Made by a program: the position numbers and the translations under genes. Positions 55,789 through 64,000 of a stretch of DNA of 64,000 nt are shown here, piece by piece. Under the pieces are notes generated by a model. It was not told the origin of the DNA. It ran no database searches and was given only the letters and a program-made list of their open reading frames with translations. This stretch comes from Akkermansiaceae bacterium (lineage in GTDB: Bacteria; Verrucomicrobiota; Verrucomicrobiia; Verrucomicrobiales; Akkermansiaceae). The stretch spans positions 62,001-126,000 of the forward strand of contig JAGYIT010000016.1 in the NCBI GenBank assembly GCA_018402445.1. Direction: 5' to 3'. Numbering within the stretch: position 1 is the first letter of the stretch; every line of letters starts with the position of its first letter.

Positions 55789-55858
55789 GGTGTGAGTGTG
55801 GCTCGCGATGCACGGGTGCGCAAATGATTGTCGCGGAAAGGGGGTGGGAGCGACAAAC

Positions 55859-56284
55859 TCATCGACTTTCACGCACATAAAGCCGCGCATTGGCTAAAAT
55901 CAATCCCTCCACGCGGGCAAACTCCCCCTCGTTGAGGGTTGCCAGCTTGTGTCCGAACCGCAGGCAAATCGCCGCGATCATCATGTCATGCGCGCCGATT
56001 CGGATCCCGGAAACCTCAAGCGATGCCCACAAGCGCGCGTGCCGCCGGGCGCAGGGCAGATCGAAGGATAGAATGGGTAGATCGTCCAACACGGATTCGA
56101 CGTAAGCCTCCCGCCTGGCGCGCCTTTCCGGCAGCGCCCGATGCACCCCGTGCAAAAGCTCGGAAGCGGTCACCGATGTGATGAAAACGGCCTCCATCGG
56201 AGTTTCCGCTTCGAGGAATGCCTCCATATCGAAACGACCCCGCTCCGCCGCGATCAGTAACGAAGTGTCGATGATCAATCCCAT
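55859..56284 (-). CDS. PIN-domain toxin of a VapC type
   Basis: A 141-residue PIN nuclease. Acidic metal ligands are visible: Asp6 in LIIDTSLLIAAE, Glu in TASELLHGVHRA and Asp in IGAHDMMIAAICLRFG. It ends LILANARLYVRESR. The start overlaps the antitoxin stop by 10 bp, as is typical for a toxin-antitoxin operon. It probably cleaves RNA; the target is not known. Confidence 0.88.
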   Translation of the reverse strand: MGLIIDTSLLIAAERGRFDMEAFLEAETPMEAVFITSVTASELLHGVHRALPERRARREAYVESVLDDLPILSFDLPCARRHARLWASLEVSGIRIGAHDMMIAAICLRFGHKLATLNEGEFARVEGLILANARLYVRESR

Positions 56285-56550
56285 GGCGTCGTTGGTGGGA
56301 TCAGATTCTCGCGGGCGCTCTCGATCGTGGCCGCGAAATCATCCGCATCCTCCACCTTCAGATGCGGCATCGAGCGCCAGCTTGGCAGCCAATCCCGCCC
56401 GGTCACCACAGAGCCACCCACCGGAACCACCATCGCCACCGGTTCCCCCGAACGAAGCAACACAGTGGACTCCCCCCGGTAATAGGTGCGATTCAGTAAA
56501 TCCGCAAAGTGCCGCGCCGCATCGGTAACCGTCATCGAACGATCTCTCAT
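56275..56550 (-). CDS. Phd/YefM-type antitoxin
   Basis: A 91-residue protein, MRDRSMTVTDAARHFADLLN R..., with the Phd-like DNA-binding N-terminus and VLLRSGEPVAMVVPVGG. The C-terminal tail (EDADDFAATIESARENLIPP) should mask the PIN toxin. Alternative start ATG 56535. It precedes and overlaps the toxin gene. Confidence 0.82.
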   Translation of the reverse strand: MRDRSMTVTDAARHFADLLNRTYYRGESTVLLRSGEPVAMVVPVGGSVVTGRDWLPSWRSMPHLKVEDADDFAATIESARENLIPPTTPWD

Positions 56551-56562
56551 ACCTAAATCATG

Positions 56563-56584
56563 TAATCCGATAATCAGATAATCA
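56563..56584. promoter_or_regulatory. Possible antitoxin operator: tandem GATAATC
   Basis: GATAATC occurs at 56569-56575 and again at 56577-56583, eight bases apart, 18 bases upstream of the antitoxin start. Autoregulated toxin-antitoxin operons often have such repeats. No test was possible. Confidence 0.35.
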
Positions 56585-56674
56585 AGCGAAAATTCCAATC
56601 GGCGGGGTCGCGGAAAAGGGCGGGGAGATAGGGTAATTTCCCGAAATACTTCGCAGCTTCCTCTCGATGTGGCG

Positions 56675-57430
56675 CTAGAACGACCACTGCAAACCGAGGC
56701 CACCGTAGAAAAAGTCAGTCAGCAGATCATCTCCGGGTAACGACCTATCCCTCTCCAAACCCCAGCTGTAGTTGGTCTGTGCGATGATGGACACGGAATC
56801 CGAAACGGCGTATTCCAATCCGAGACGCAATGCGAAGTGGTTGGCTCCGTCATGCCCATCGGACACATACCCCTGGTTGACCCCGAATACGCCTGACAGG
56901 TTCGCAGCAAGCTGCTCCGTGATCGGGATTTCACGGGCAAGCGAGATCTCGGCGAACAGGCCGGTAGCATCGAACGAGTAATAGGCGTCCGCAGCAACCT
57001 TGAATTCCATGGGCAGTCCCGACCATTCGACCCCGGCTCCCACCTCGTTGTCGTGCGCATCGTCAAAGGGAAAACGGAGATGGGTGTAAGCTCCATAAAA
57101 GCTGAAATCCCCGATGGAATGGGTCAGCGCCAAGGTGATCTGCAATTCGTCGTAGCTCTGATCCGGAGAATAGCCGTACCAAACCCCTCCCGCGATGTGT
57201 TGCCATCCCATCTCAAAACTACCGGCGAAAAGCGAATCTCCATCCAACGCGTCCCTGCCCTCGCTGAAATAGCGGCTTTCCCATCCCAGATGTGCATGGC
57301 CTTCGACCTTACCCGAAGCTTGGGGACGCTCAAAAGGCAGTTGCGCCTGAGGTTCATGGCTGTATCCGGCCGAAATGCCGGAAAAGAAAGATACGATAAG
57401 ATAGCGCGTTGCTTTCGTTGAGAAAATCAT
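56675..57430 (-). CDS. Outer-membrane beta-barrel-like hypothetical protein
   Basis: A 251-residue protein with an N-terminal signal (ATRYLIVSFFSGISAGYSHE). The body alternates polar and aromatic residues in strand-like repeats (GKVEGHAHLGWESRYFSEGR; QITLALTHSIGDFSFYGAYT; LFAEISLAREIPITEQLAAN; FALRLGLEYAVSDSVSIIAQ) and ends with an aromatic residue, FYGGLGLQWSF, the usual insertion signal of outer-membrane proteins. Related proteins of this type are of unknown function or porin-like. Confidence 0.7.
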   Translation of the reverse strand: MIFSTKATRYLIVSFFSGISAGYSHEPQAQLPFERPQASGKVEGHAHLGWESRYFSEGRDALDGDSLFAGSFEMGWQHIAGGVWYGYSPDQSYDELQITLALTHSIGDFSFYGAYTHLRFPFDDAHDNEVGAGVEWSGLPMEFKVAADAYYSFDATGLFAEISLAREIPITEQLAANLSGVFGVNQGYVSDGHDGANHFALRLGLEYAVSDSVSIIAQTNYSWGLERDRSLPGDDLLTDFFYGGLGLQWSF

Positions 57431-57548
57431 AGTTAAAAGTATTGGTATCGGTATCGGGATAGTCGATCAAGATTTCCCGTCAAGTCCACGGACAGCCGAG
57501 TATCAATGCGCGGGCAACCTGGTTCCCAAAAAATGGGTTTCCAACGCG

Positions 57549-58652
57549 ATGAGACAGACGCATCTTCTCCGCATGCGAGCGAAAGCCCTTTCCCTGTTGC
57601 AGGAACTCACCGAAGCCCATTCCGTTTCCGGCCACGAAGACGAGGTGCGGGCGATCTTCACCGACGAGCTCACCGACATCGGGCCATTAGCGGCGGACAG
57701 GAACGGCTCTTTGATCTGCGCCCACACCAACGAGGGACCGCGGGTGCTCATCGCGGGGCACATGGATGAGATCGGCTTCATGGCGCAAAATCTCACGCCG
57801 GACGGGTTCATCCAGTTCGTGCCCATCGGCGGGTGGTGGCCGCAGGTGATGCTGGCGCAGCGGGTGCAGATCCTGACGCGCGGCGGCGAGAAAATCCTCG
57901 GCGTCACCGGTAGCCGTCCGCCGCACCACATCCCCGCCGCGCAGCGTGACAACGCAATACCGGTCGAGGCGATGTTCATCGATGTGGGAGCAACCTCGCG
58001 GCGGGAGCTGGTCGAGGATTTCGGGATCTCCATCGGCGATCCGATTGCGCCGTGGTCGCCATTCACGCCGCTATTTCGGCCGGGGCGGTTCATGGCAAAG
58101 GCTTTTGACAACCGGGTGGGCATGGCCTGCGTGATCCAAGCGGCGCAGGAGCTGGCAGGCACAGATCACCCGAACGAACTCATTTTCGCGGGCAGCGTGC
58201 AGGAGGAGGTCGGCCTGCGCGGGGCGAAGACGCTGGCGAATTTCGTGAAACCGGATGTCGCCATTGTGTTGGAGGGACCGCCGGCTGATGACACGCCGGG
58301 ATTCAACCACTCGGAAAGTCAGGGCAAGCTCGGCGGCGGCGTGCAGATCCGGCTTTATGATCCCACCGCGATCACAAACCCCCGCCTCGCGGATCTCGTG
58401 ATTGAGACCGCGCACCGCGCGAACATCCCTTTTCAAGTAACCGTCCGCCGCAGTGGTGGCACCGACGCGGGTTCTTTCCACCTCGCGAACCACGGCGTCC
58501 CCTCCATCGTCCTCGGCACGCCCGCCCGCTACATCCACTCCCACAACGCGATCATCGACATCGACGACTACCTCGCGATGCTGCAGCTCACCATCGCCCT
58601 CGCGGAAAACCTCGATGAAACTGCGGTGGATGGGTTGACGAAGTTTTTGTGA
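57549..58652 (+). CDS. M42-family metallopeptidase (glutamyl aminopeptidase/endoglucanase-like)
   Basis: A 367-residue cytosolic M42 peptidase. Metal ligands appear in the usual order: His in VLIAGHMDEIGFM, Asp in FMAKAFDNRVGMACVIQAAQ, Glu-Glu in AGSVQEEVGLRGAK, and the late His in YIHSHNAIIDIDDY. LEGPPADDTPGF follows the family pattern. Possible start ATG 57573 (MRAKALSLLQELTEAHSVSG) is closer to the family. It is probably an aminopeptidase acting on peptides. Confidence 0.87.
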   Translation: MRQTHLLRMRAKALSLLQELTEAHSVSGHEDEVRAIFTDELTDIGPLAADRNGSLICAHTNEGPRVLIAGHMDEIGFMAQNLTPDGFIQFVPIGGWWPQVMLAQRVQILTRGGEKILGVTGSRPPHHIPAAQRDNAIPVEAMFIDVGATSRRELVEDFGISIGDPIAPWSPFTPLFRPGRFMAKAFDNRVGMACVIQAAQELAGTDHPNELIFAGSVQEEVGLRGAKTLANFVKPDVAIVLEGPPADDTPGFNHSESQGKLGGGVQIRLYDPTAITNPRLADLVIETAHRANIPFQVTVRRSGGTDAGSFHLANHGVPSIVLGTPARYIHSHNAIIDIDDYLAMLQLTIALAENLDETAVDGLTKFL

Positions 58653-58736
58653 TTGGCCATTCCGAACGGAGCCGCGTTCTCCAGAACGCGCGCCCGGTCG
58701 GAAAGTTCTATCGCCGTCGCGCGGTATTCGGGGAAC

Positions 58737-59558
58737 ATGCGCTTTCTTATTTCGCTGCTTTGCTTGCTCCTGCCTGTTTCCAATGTGGCAGGGGAAACGA
58801 CACCGATTTACCCTTTCCAGAACGGGGTGAACTCCCTGCCGCCGCCGGAGGGTGCGCGGCTGGCCAAGGAACTCGGCTATCAGGGCATCGGCTCGGTCTA
58901 CCCGAACCGGCTTGCCGCTTACCAAGCCGCTTGCAAGGCGGAAGACCTGGAGGTTTTCAGCATCTACGCGGGAGGCAAGGTGAACGCGGACGGCTTCGAG
59001 ATCGACAATGGCGTCGCCGCCGCGATCACCCTGTTGAAAGGAACCGGTGCGCTGGTGGAACTTAACGTCCAGCGCGGCAAGGAACCGAACGATGAACAGG
59101 CCATCGCCCTCGTCAGGCATGTCGCCGATCTAGCCAAGGAGGTCGGATTGAAAGTCGTGCTTTATCCTCACGCCAATTTCCACATCGAACGCTTCGACCA
59201 CGCCCTCAAAATCGCCAAGGCCGCCGAACGCGACAACGTCGGCATCGCCTTCAATCTCTGCCATTTCCTGAAAATCCAACCAAGCGACGATCTCCATGCG
59301 CTGTTCGCCGCCGCAAAACCGCTGCTATGGAGCGTCAGCGTCTGTGGAGCGGATTCCGACGGCAAAGACTGGAACGCCCTGATCCGCCCGCTCGACGAAG
59401 GCACCTTCGACCAAGCCGCCCTCCTCAGCACCCTGCAAGGCATCGGATACAAAGGCGCGGTCGGCCTGCAATGCTTCAACATCAGGATCGCGCCTCGCGA
59501 TCACCTGACACGCTCCATCGCGGCGTGGAGGAAACATCTCACAGCGGCGGGACGTTGA
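58737..59558 (+). CDS. Sugar phosphate isomerase/epimerase-like exported protein
   Basis: A 273-residue TIM-barrel-like protein (xylose isomerase-like, AP_endonuc_2 family), with a signal peptide MRFLISLLCLLLPVSNVAGE. Blocks: GVNSLPPPEGARLAKELGYQ GIGS, VGLKVVLYPHANFHIERFDH, NVGIAFNLCHFLKIQP and YKGAVGLQCFNIRIAP. In such proteins the His, Asn and Glu ligands hold a metal; some are present, not all verifiable. The substrate is unknown. An upstream extension to 58653 is rejected. Confidence 0.72.
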   Translation: MRFLISLLCLLLPVSNVAGETTPIYPFQNGVNSLPPPEGARLAKELGYQGIGSVYPNRLAAYQAACKAEDLEVFSIYAGGKVNADGFEIDNGVAAAITLLKGTGALVELNVQRGKEPNDEQAIALVRHVADLAKEVGLKVVLYPHANFHIERFDHALKIAKAAERDNVGIAFNLCHFLKIQPSDDLHALFAAAKPLLWSVSVCGADSDGKDWNALIRPLDEGTFDQAALLSTLQGIGYKGAVGLQCFNIRIAPRDHLTRSIAAWRKHLTAAGR

Positions 59559-59583
59559 TCGGGGATGAGGAGTATCCGCATCC

Positions 59584-59733
59584 ATGCGCTTTTTCAACGA
59601 ATTCGTCGAAGTTCGCAAAACGGGCGGGAAACTGCCGCATTGGCAACAACCGGGTGCGACGTATTTCCTAACCTGGCGGCTGGCGGATTCCATACCGGAG
59701 GAACGGATGGTGGAGAAGATCACTCCACCGTGA
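59584..59733 (+). pseudogene. N-terminal remnant of a second RAYT-like transposase
   Basis: The frame reads MRFFNEFVEVRKTGGKLPHW, QQPGATYFLTWRLADSIPEE RMVEKITPP and stop at 59731. This is the first part of a Y1 transposase of the subgroup that begins with KLPHWQ..GATYF.T.RLADS. The rest, including the HUH and Tyr motifs, is missing. Its 3' end overlaps glmS on the other strand, so it was truncated by a rearrangement. Confidence 0.7.
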
Positions 59734-61561
59734 CGCTTTTCGCGAGGTTGCGCGGCTGGTCGATCTCGCAGCCGCGCAGGCGGGCGACGTGGTAGGAGAA
59801 AAGCTGCAATGCAACCGTAGCGGGGATGGTCGCGACAAGCGGATGGGCGGCGGGTATCGCAATGAAATCATCCATCACCTGCTCCGCCTCATGGTCGCTT
59901 TCGGTGATGATTCCGAGGATCCTCGCGCCGCGCGCGCGGCATTCCTCGACGTTGCCGAGCGTCTTATCCTTGGCGGGACCCTCGCAGGCGACGACGATGA
60001 CCGGCGTGCCTTCCTGCAATAGAGCAATGGGGCCGTGCTTCAGCTCCGCGGCATGGTATCCCTCCGCGTGGATGTAGGAAATTTCCTTCAGCTTGAGCGC
60101 GCCCTCCAGAGCCACCGGATACATCGGCCCGCGCCCGATGAAGAACGCGTGCTCGTTCTCCAAGTAACGCGCCGCGATTTCCGCGATGCTGTCGTCCTGC
60201 GCGATCACGCGCCGCACCAGCTCCGGGATAGCCTCGATTTCGCGGGCCAGTTTCAACCCCTCATCGCGTGAAAACCTGCGACCTCTGCCGAGTTTCAGCG
60301 CCATCATCAGCAGCACGCTCACCTGGCACGTGAAGGCCTTGGTGGACGCCACGGAAATTTCCGGCCCGGCATGGAGATAGACACCGCGCCCGGTTTCCCG
60401 CGCGATCGTCGAGCCGACCACATTGACCAAGCTCATCACGAAAGCACCCTTCTGCCGCGCCTCGCGCACAGCGGCGAGCGTGTCGGCGGTCTCGCCGGAT
60501 TGGGAGATCGCGACGACGAGATCTCGGTTGCCGAGAATGGGATTCCGGTAGCGGAACTCCGCCGCCTGCCGCGCCTCCGCGTGGATATCCGCGAGATCCC
60601 CGAAGGCATACTCTCCAACCATCGCGGCGTGCAGCGAGGTGCCGCAGCCGACCATTATCACGCGTGAAATATCCGCCAGCTCGCGCGGAGAGGTGCTCAT
60701 CCCGGCAAGCACTGAAGAGCCGATCTGGAGATCCAGACGACCGCGGATCGCATTCGCCAACGAGTCCGGCTGCTCGTGGATTTCCTTGAGCATAAAATGC
60801 GCATAGCCGCCTTTTTCCGCCGCCGCCGCATCGAGCCCCAGCTCTGCGATCTCGCGGGTGACAGGCAGGTTATCAAGGTCGCGGATGTCCACAGCATTGG
60901 CGGTGACGACCGCGATGTCATCATCATCTAGGTAAATCACGCGCTGCGTGTGGGCGAGGATCGCGGTGGCATCCGAGGCGATGATCGATTCGCCGTGGCC
61001 GACCCCGATCACGATAGGGCTGCCACGCCGCGCGGTGATGATGCGCCCGGGTTCGTGCGAGGAAACGACCGCGATTCCATACGTCCCTTCCACCTGATGG
61101 AGCGCATCGCGCACGGCCTGCAAGAGATCGCCCTTATCGCAATCACCGATGAGATGGGCGAGCACCTCGGTATCGGTTTCCGAGTGGAAATGATGGCCTT
61201 TTTTTTCGAGCCGCGCGCGCAGGGAACGGTAGTTTTCGATAATGCCGTTGTGGACGAGCGCGATGTGGCCCGACTCATCGAGGTGCGGGTGGGCGTTCGC
61301 CTCGGTCGGCGGGCCGTGGGTGGCCCAGCGGGTGTGGGCGATGCCGGTGCCCGCCCTTTGGAAAAGCTCCGCGTCCCAATCGGCGCGCGCACTTTCGTTG
61401 AGGTTCGCCACTTTTCCGACAGCTCTCGAAACGTGCAGGACATCGCCGTCCAACAGGGCGAGCCCCGCCGAGTCGTAACCACGGTATTCCAGCCTTCTCA
61501 ACCCGCCAATCAAGACGGATGCCGCGTTCGCTTTTCCAATGTATCCAACAATTCCGCACAT
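59720..61561 (-). CDS. glmS: Glutamine--fructose-6-phosphate aminotransferase (isomerizing)
   Basis: Makes glucosamine-6-phosphate for cell-wall precursors. The 613-residue product starts MCGIVGYIGKANAASVLIGG, with Cys2 as the N-terminal amidotransferase nucleophile, then RGYDSAGLALLDG and IAHTRWATHGPPTEANAHPH. Two SIS domains follow (VGCGTSLHAAMVGEYAFGDL; ISQSGETADTLAAVREARQK; FIGRGPMYPVALEGALKLKE). The C-terminal RLRGCEIDQPRNLAKSVTVE is standard. It closes the hexosamine operon with glmM and a GlmU-type acetyltransferase. I saw no glmS ribozyme upstream (the gene is within an operon). Confidence 0.96.
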   Translation of the reverse strand: MCGIVGYIGKANAASVLIGGLRRLEYRGYDSAGLALLDGDVLHVSRAVGKVANLNESARADWDAELFQRAGTGIAHTRWATHGPPTEANAHPHLDESGHIALVHNGIIENYRSLRARLEKKGHHFHSETDTEVLAHLIGDCDKGDLLQAVRDALHQVEGTYGIAVVSSHEPGRIITARRGSPIVIGVGHGESIIASDATAILAHTQRVIYLDDDDIAVVTANAVDIRDLDNLPVTREIAELGLDAAAAEKGGYAHFMLKEIHEQPDSLANAIRGRLDLQIGSSVLAGMSTSPRELADISRVIMVGCGTSLHAAMVGEYAFGDLADIHAEARQAAEFRYRNPILGNRDLVVAISQSGETADTLAAVREARQKGAFVMSLVNVVGSTIARETGRGVYLHAGPEISVASTKAFTCQVSVLLMMALKLGRGRRFSRDEGLKLAREIEAIPELVRRVIAQDDSIAEIAARYLENEHAFFIGRGPMYPVALEGALKLKEISYIHAEGYHAAELKHGPIALLQEGTPVIVVACEGPAKDKTLGNVEECRARGARILGIITESDHEAEQVMDDFIAIPAAHPLVATIPATVALQLFSYHVARLRGCEIDQPRNLAKSVTVE

Positions 61562-61576
61562 AATGTTATCTTTCCG

Positions 61577-62257
61577 TCACCTGATGTCCTTCCGCACAAT
61601 ATCTCCGGGCAATGTGAACATACCCGCCCCGATTTTCCTACCCGGATAAACCAGTGTCCCGATACCGGTGTGGACGCCGTTGCCGACCACCGCGCCAAAT
61701 TTTCGCCGCCCGGTATCCGTCTGGATCCCGTTCACCGCAGAGAGATGGTTGCGGCCGTCGTGGCGGAGGTTGGAAACAATCGTGCCCGCACCGAAGTTCA
61801 CGTTCTCGCCGAGGATCGAGTCGCCGACGTAAGACAGGTGGCCGACGTTCGTACCGCTGAGGATGATGCTGTTCTTGATCTCGACAGATTGGCCGATGTG
61901 GCAGCGGTCGCCGATGGCAGTGGAGCCGCGGACATAACAGTTGGGGCCGATCTTGCAGCCCTCGCCGATGACGACGTTGCCCTCGATGAAAACGCCGGGC
62001 AGAATACGCGATCCCTTGCCGAGCTGCACGCGGCCTTCGATCACGGCGGCGGAATGTACATCACCGGAAATTTTCTCCTGCCAACCCGTCATGATCCGCT
62101 CTTGGATCGCCAGCAGATCCCAGGGGAAACGGCAGGTGAGGATCATCTCCCGCAGTTCCTCATCTGCGGTTTCGAGCCACTCAGAGAGCCGCCGGTTCGC
62201 AACCCGGAAATCGCCCGTGATCACCAAAGGCCATGCGTCTTCCGTGTTTCCGTTCAT
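61577..62257 (-). CDS. Stand-alone GlmU-type acetyltransferase (left-handed beta-helix)
   Basis: A 226-residue protein with hexapeptide-repeat strands: ISGDVHSAAVIEGRVQLGKG, SRILPGVFIEGNVVIGEGCK, IGPNCYVRGSTAIGDRCHIG and VEIKNSIILSGTNVGHLSYV. The late motif LRHDGRNHLSAVNGIQTDTG RRKFGAVVGNGVHTGIGTL resembles the acetyltransferase half of GlmU and archaeal-type sugar nucleotidylyltransferases. The pyrophosphorylase half is absent; an N-terminal 65 residues (FRVANRRLSEWLETADEELR) look like a different helical lead. The start overlaps the glmM stop (ATGA). It should make GlcNAc-1-phosphate, inferred from context. Confidence 0.8.
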   Translation of the reverse strand: MNGNTEDAWPLVITGDFRVANRRLSEWLETADEELREMILTCRFPWDLLAIQERIMTGWQEKISGDVHSAAVIEGRVQLGKGSRILPGVFIEGNVVIGEGCKIGPNCYVRGSTAIGDRCHIGQSVEIKNSIILSGTNVGHLSYVGDSILGENVNFGAGTIVSNLRHDGRNHLSAVNGIQTDTGRRKFGAVVGNGVHTGIGTLVYPGRKIGAGMFTLPGDIVRKDIR

Positions 62258-63586
62258 CCGATTTCCTCCATGATCGTTTCCCTGAATTTCGCGATCCAAT
62301 AATCGACCGTATCCGCATCGCGGTGTTCGACAAGCACACGGATCTTGTTTTCCGTGCCCGAGTAGCGGACGAGCTGGCGGCCTTCCGTGCCGAAGGATTT
62401 TTCCACCTCGAAAATGAGCGCCGTGAGCTTCGGGAGATCACCAATCGGTGTTTTTTCGCGAACAGGCAGATTCAGGAGCTTGCTCGGATACTCACGCATC
62501 ACGGAGGCGAGTTCCGCTAGGCTCTTCCCGCTCTCCTTCATCATCCGGCAAACCTGCAGGGCGCTGACGATGCCGTCGCCGGTCGTCGCGTGCTCCGCGA
62601 AAATCAGGTGACCCGAATTTTCCCCACCGAAGACGATCCCCTTTTCGCGCATCATTTCCAGCACCATGCGGTCACCGACACCGGCGCGGAAGACGGAAAT
62701 CCCCTCCGCACGCAACGCCTCGTCCATGCCGAGATTGCTCATCACCGTCGCGACCATCGCGTCGCCGCTCAATTTTCCAGCATGTTTGAGCGAAATCGCG
62801 CACATCGCCATCACGCGGTCGCCGCTGATGACGCGGCCATGGGCATCGGTGAAAATCACGCGGTCGGCATCACCATCAAGCGAAACACCGAGATCAGCTC
62901 CCGTTTCACGCACGAGTTTCCCCGCTTGTTCGGCGTGAAGCGCGCCGCAGCCTTCGTTGATATTGCGCCCGTCGGGCGTGACCGCCACCGCAATCACCTC
63001 CGCGCCGAGTTCCCGGAAAATATGCGGCCCAACCTCAAACCCAGAGCCGTTCCCCGCATCGACCACCACTTTCAGCCCGCTGAGATCCATCCCACCGATG
63101 CTGGCCATCGCGCACTCCGCATATTTACGAAGTCCTTCCGGAAAATCCTCCACGCTTCCCTTTTCCCCGCCATCCACGACCCCCTTCGGAAAGCAGCAAG
63201 GCCTCGATCTCCGCCTCCCTTTCGTCGGAAAGCTTGAACCCGCCCGCACCGAAAACCTTCATCCCGTTGTCGGTAAATGGGTTATGCGAGGCGGTAAGCA
63301 TCACACCCGCGTCGGCTCCCGTTGCCTGCAACAGCAGAGCCACGGCGGGAGAAGGCACCACGCCAAGCCGGATCGCTTGCGCACCCGCACCCACCAATCC
63401 GGCGACCAATCCCTCCTCCAGCATCCCGCATGATTCGCGGGTATCCCTGCCGATCAAAACGCGAGCGCCTTCCCCACCCCCAAGTGACTTCACCACCGCC
63501 CGCCCGAGCGCTGCCGCCATCCGCGAGGTGACCGGGTGATCACCCGCTCTGCCTCTGATTCCATCCGTTCCGAAAAGCTTTGCCAT
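62254..63586 (-). CDS. glmM: Phosphoglucosamine mutase, frameshifted
   Basis: Converts glucosamine-6-phosphate to glucosamine-1-phosphate. The N-terminal frame starts MAKLFGTDGIRGRAGDHPVT and has the phosphoserine loop VMLTASHNPFTDNGMKVFGA G. It ends at a shift near 63180-63186 (five-C run on the plus strand), after EIEALLLSEG. The other frame continues VVDGGEKGSVEDFPEG, the Mg loop LGVSLDGDADRVIF, GENSGHLIFAEHATTGDGIV and VRYSGTENKIRVLVE. Removing one base gives 443 residues, the normal length. glmM is normally essential, so a sequencing error is the simplest explanation. First gene of the hexosamine operon. Confidence 0.9.
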
Positions 63587-63721
63587 CGCGGCGGCGATCC
63601 TTCCCATCCAAAGACCCTAGACAAGGCGGAAATACGCGACCAATAATACGCAAAGAAACGCTGAGGTTTCTTCACTCGCCAAAGCTGTCCCGGGAAACTA
63701 GAAACTCCCCAACCCCATCCC

Positions 63722-64000
63722 ATGAGCAACGATCCCTCCATTCCAAACGATCCGGATAAAATCACCGGCAAGACCTCGAAACAGGTCAATGAGACCACTG
63801 AGGTCGATCTCTGGGATCTGGATTCAGACGATTCGGAATTCGTCCTCTCCGGCGAGAGCTCTCCCTCCGGACTAGCTGGTCTGCCAGCCCGCCGCAAGGT
63901 CGGCTCACCCTACCTCCAATCCAAGAAACCCACCGAGAAGCATATCAACATACCTACCGTGGAGGAGATTCATATTGAGCAAAAAACCATTCCCGAATCC
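63722..64000 (+). CDS. Partial CDS, unknown acidic protein
   Basis: An open frame from ATG 63722 to the window end (93 codons, no stop): MSNDPSIPNDPDKITGKTSK, EVDLWDLDSDDSEFVLSGES and HINIPTVEEIHIEQKTIPES. It is acidic, rich in Ser and Asp, and without a signal or membrane segment so far. It is divergent from glmM. No family recognised. Confidence 0.6.
   Translation, partial: MSNDPSIPNDPDKITGKTSKQVNETTEVDLWDLDSDDSEFVLSGESSPSGLAGLPARRKVGSPYLQSKKPTEKHINIPTVEEIHIEQKTIPES

Noticed and set aside
61562..61576. glmS ribozyme upstream of glmS
   Set aside because: Only 15 bases separate glmS from the preceding gene, too little for the ribozyme.
1..64000. CRISPR arrays
   Set aside because: No regularly spaced direct repeats of 24-37 bases were seen; the repeats present are dispersed palindromes or one 145-bp tandem duplication.

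Overview
The window looks like a chromosome segment of a Verrucomicrobiota bacterium, probably Verrucomicrobiales (Luteolibacter/Haloferula/Akkermansiaceae-like). The grounds are a Verru_Chthon cassette protein A, a DUF1501 protein, a DUF6288-type protein, PEP-CTERM surface proteins ending in a poly-Arg tail, an autotransporter-associated beta-strand repeat protein, high GC, sparse Shine-Dalgarno sites, and many dispersed hairpin repeats between genes. This taxonomic call is inferred from gene content; no search was run.

Layout. 1-3.8 kb: SAM cycle (ahcY, metK) divergent from an ArsR-methyltransferase fusion regulator. 3.8-6.8 kb: a Deg-type protease, folK and an SDR protein. 6.9-12.4 kb: the Verru_Chthon protein and the DUF1501 protein. 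12.5-19.9 kb: rpsP, a MidA-like methyltransferase, then two tandem GspE/PilB ATPases, a GspF and a GspG (type II secretion/type IV pilus machinery). 20-23 kb: malQ and DAHP synthase. 22.9-26.3 kb: a reverse-strand flavin operon (apbE, Tat-type FAD oxidoreductase, DUF4405-DUF2271-like membrane protein, small ORF). 26.5-30.6 kb: a GntR/LacI-like regulator divergent from a large PEP-CTERM beta-repeat protein. 30.8-37.9 kb: tal, gamma carbonic anhydrase, a BFN nuclease, an M29-like protein, a membrane protein, fusA and infA. 37.9-41.9 kb: reverse operon acyP-fmdB-two unknowns-lgt. 42-45.4 kb: a DUF6288 HEAT-repeat protein and a DUF3445 protein. 45.4-50.8 kb: a decayed accessory region holding a frameshifted RAYT transposase with a REP-like double hairpin, a 145-bp tandem duplication, a second PEP-CTERM/regulator divergon, a truncated GH29 fucosidase and gene fragments. 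50.8-58.7 kb: EamA transporter, hpt, tRNA-Pro(TGG), ubiE/menG, trpB, L,D-transpeptidase, a PIN/Phd toxin-antitoxin pair, an outer-membrane-type protein and an M42 peptidase. 58.7-64 kb: a TIM-barrel isomerase-like protein, a RAYT remnant, and the hexosamine operon glmM / GlmU-like acetyltransferase / glmS.

The most interesting material is (i) the RAYT with three covarying double-hairpin REP-like elements (32.3, 45.4 and 50.8 kb); (ii) the flavin-transfer operon, whose DUF2271-like domain carries DAVSQPT where a DxxSGAT-type flavinylation motif would be expected; (iii) two paralogous regulators, each divergent from a PEP-CTERM protein; (iv) A/T-rich repeats abutting start codons, one of them in frame inside the RAYT gene; and (v) a stand-alone GlmU-type acetyltransferase between glmM and glmS. 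Six genes carry apparent single-base indels (about 3046, 22808, 26578, 46543, 48987 and 63182), five of them at or near G/C runs. Since essential genes are affected, sequence error is likelier than biology for at least some.
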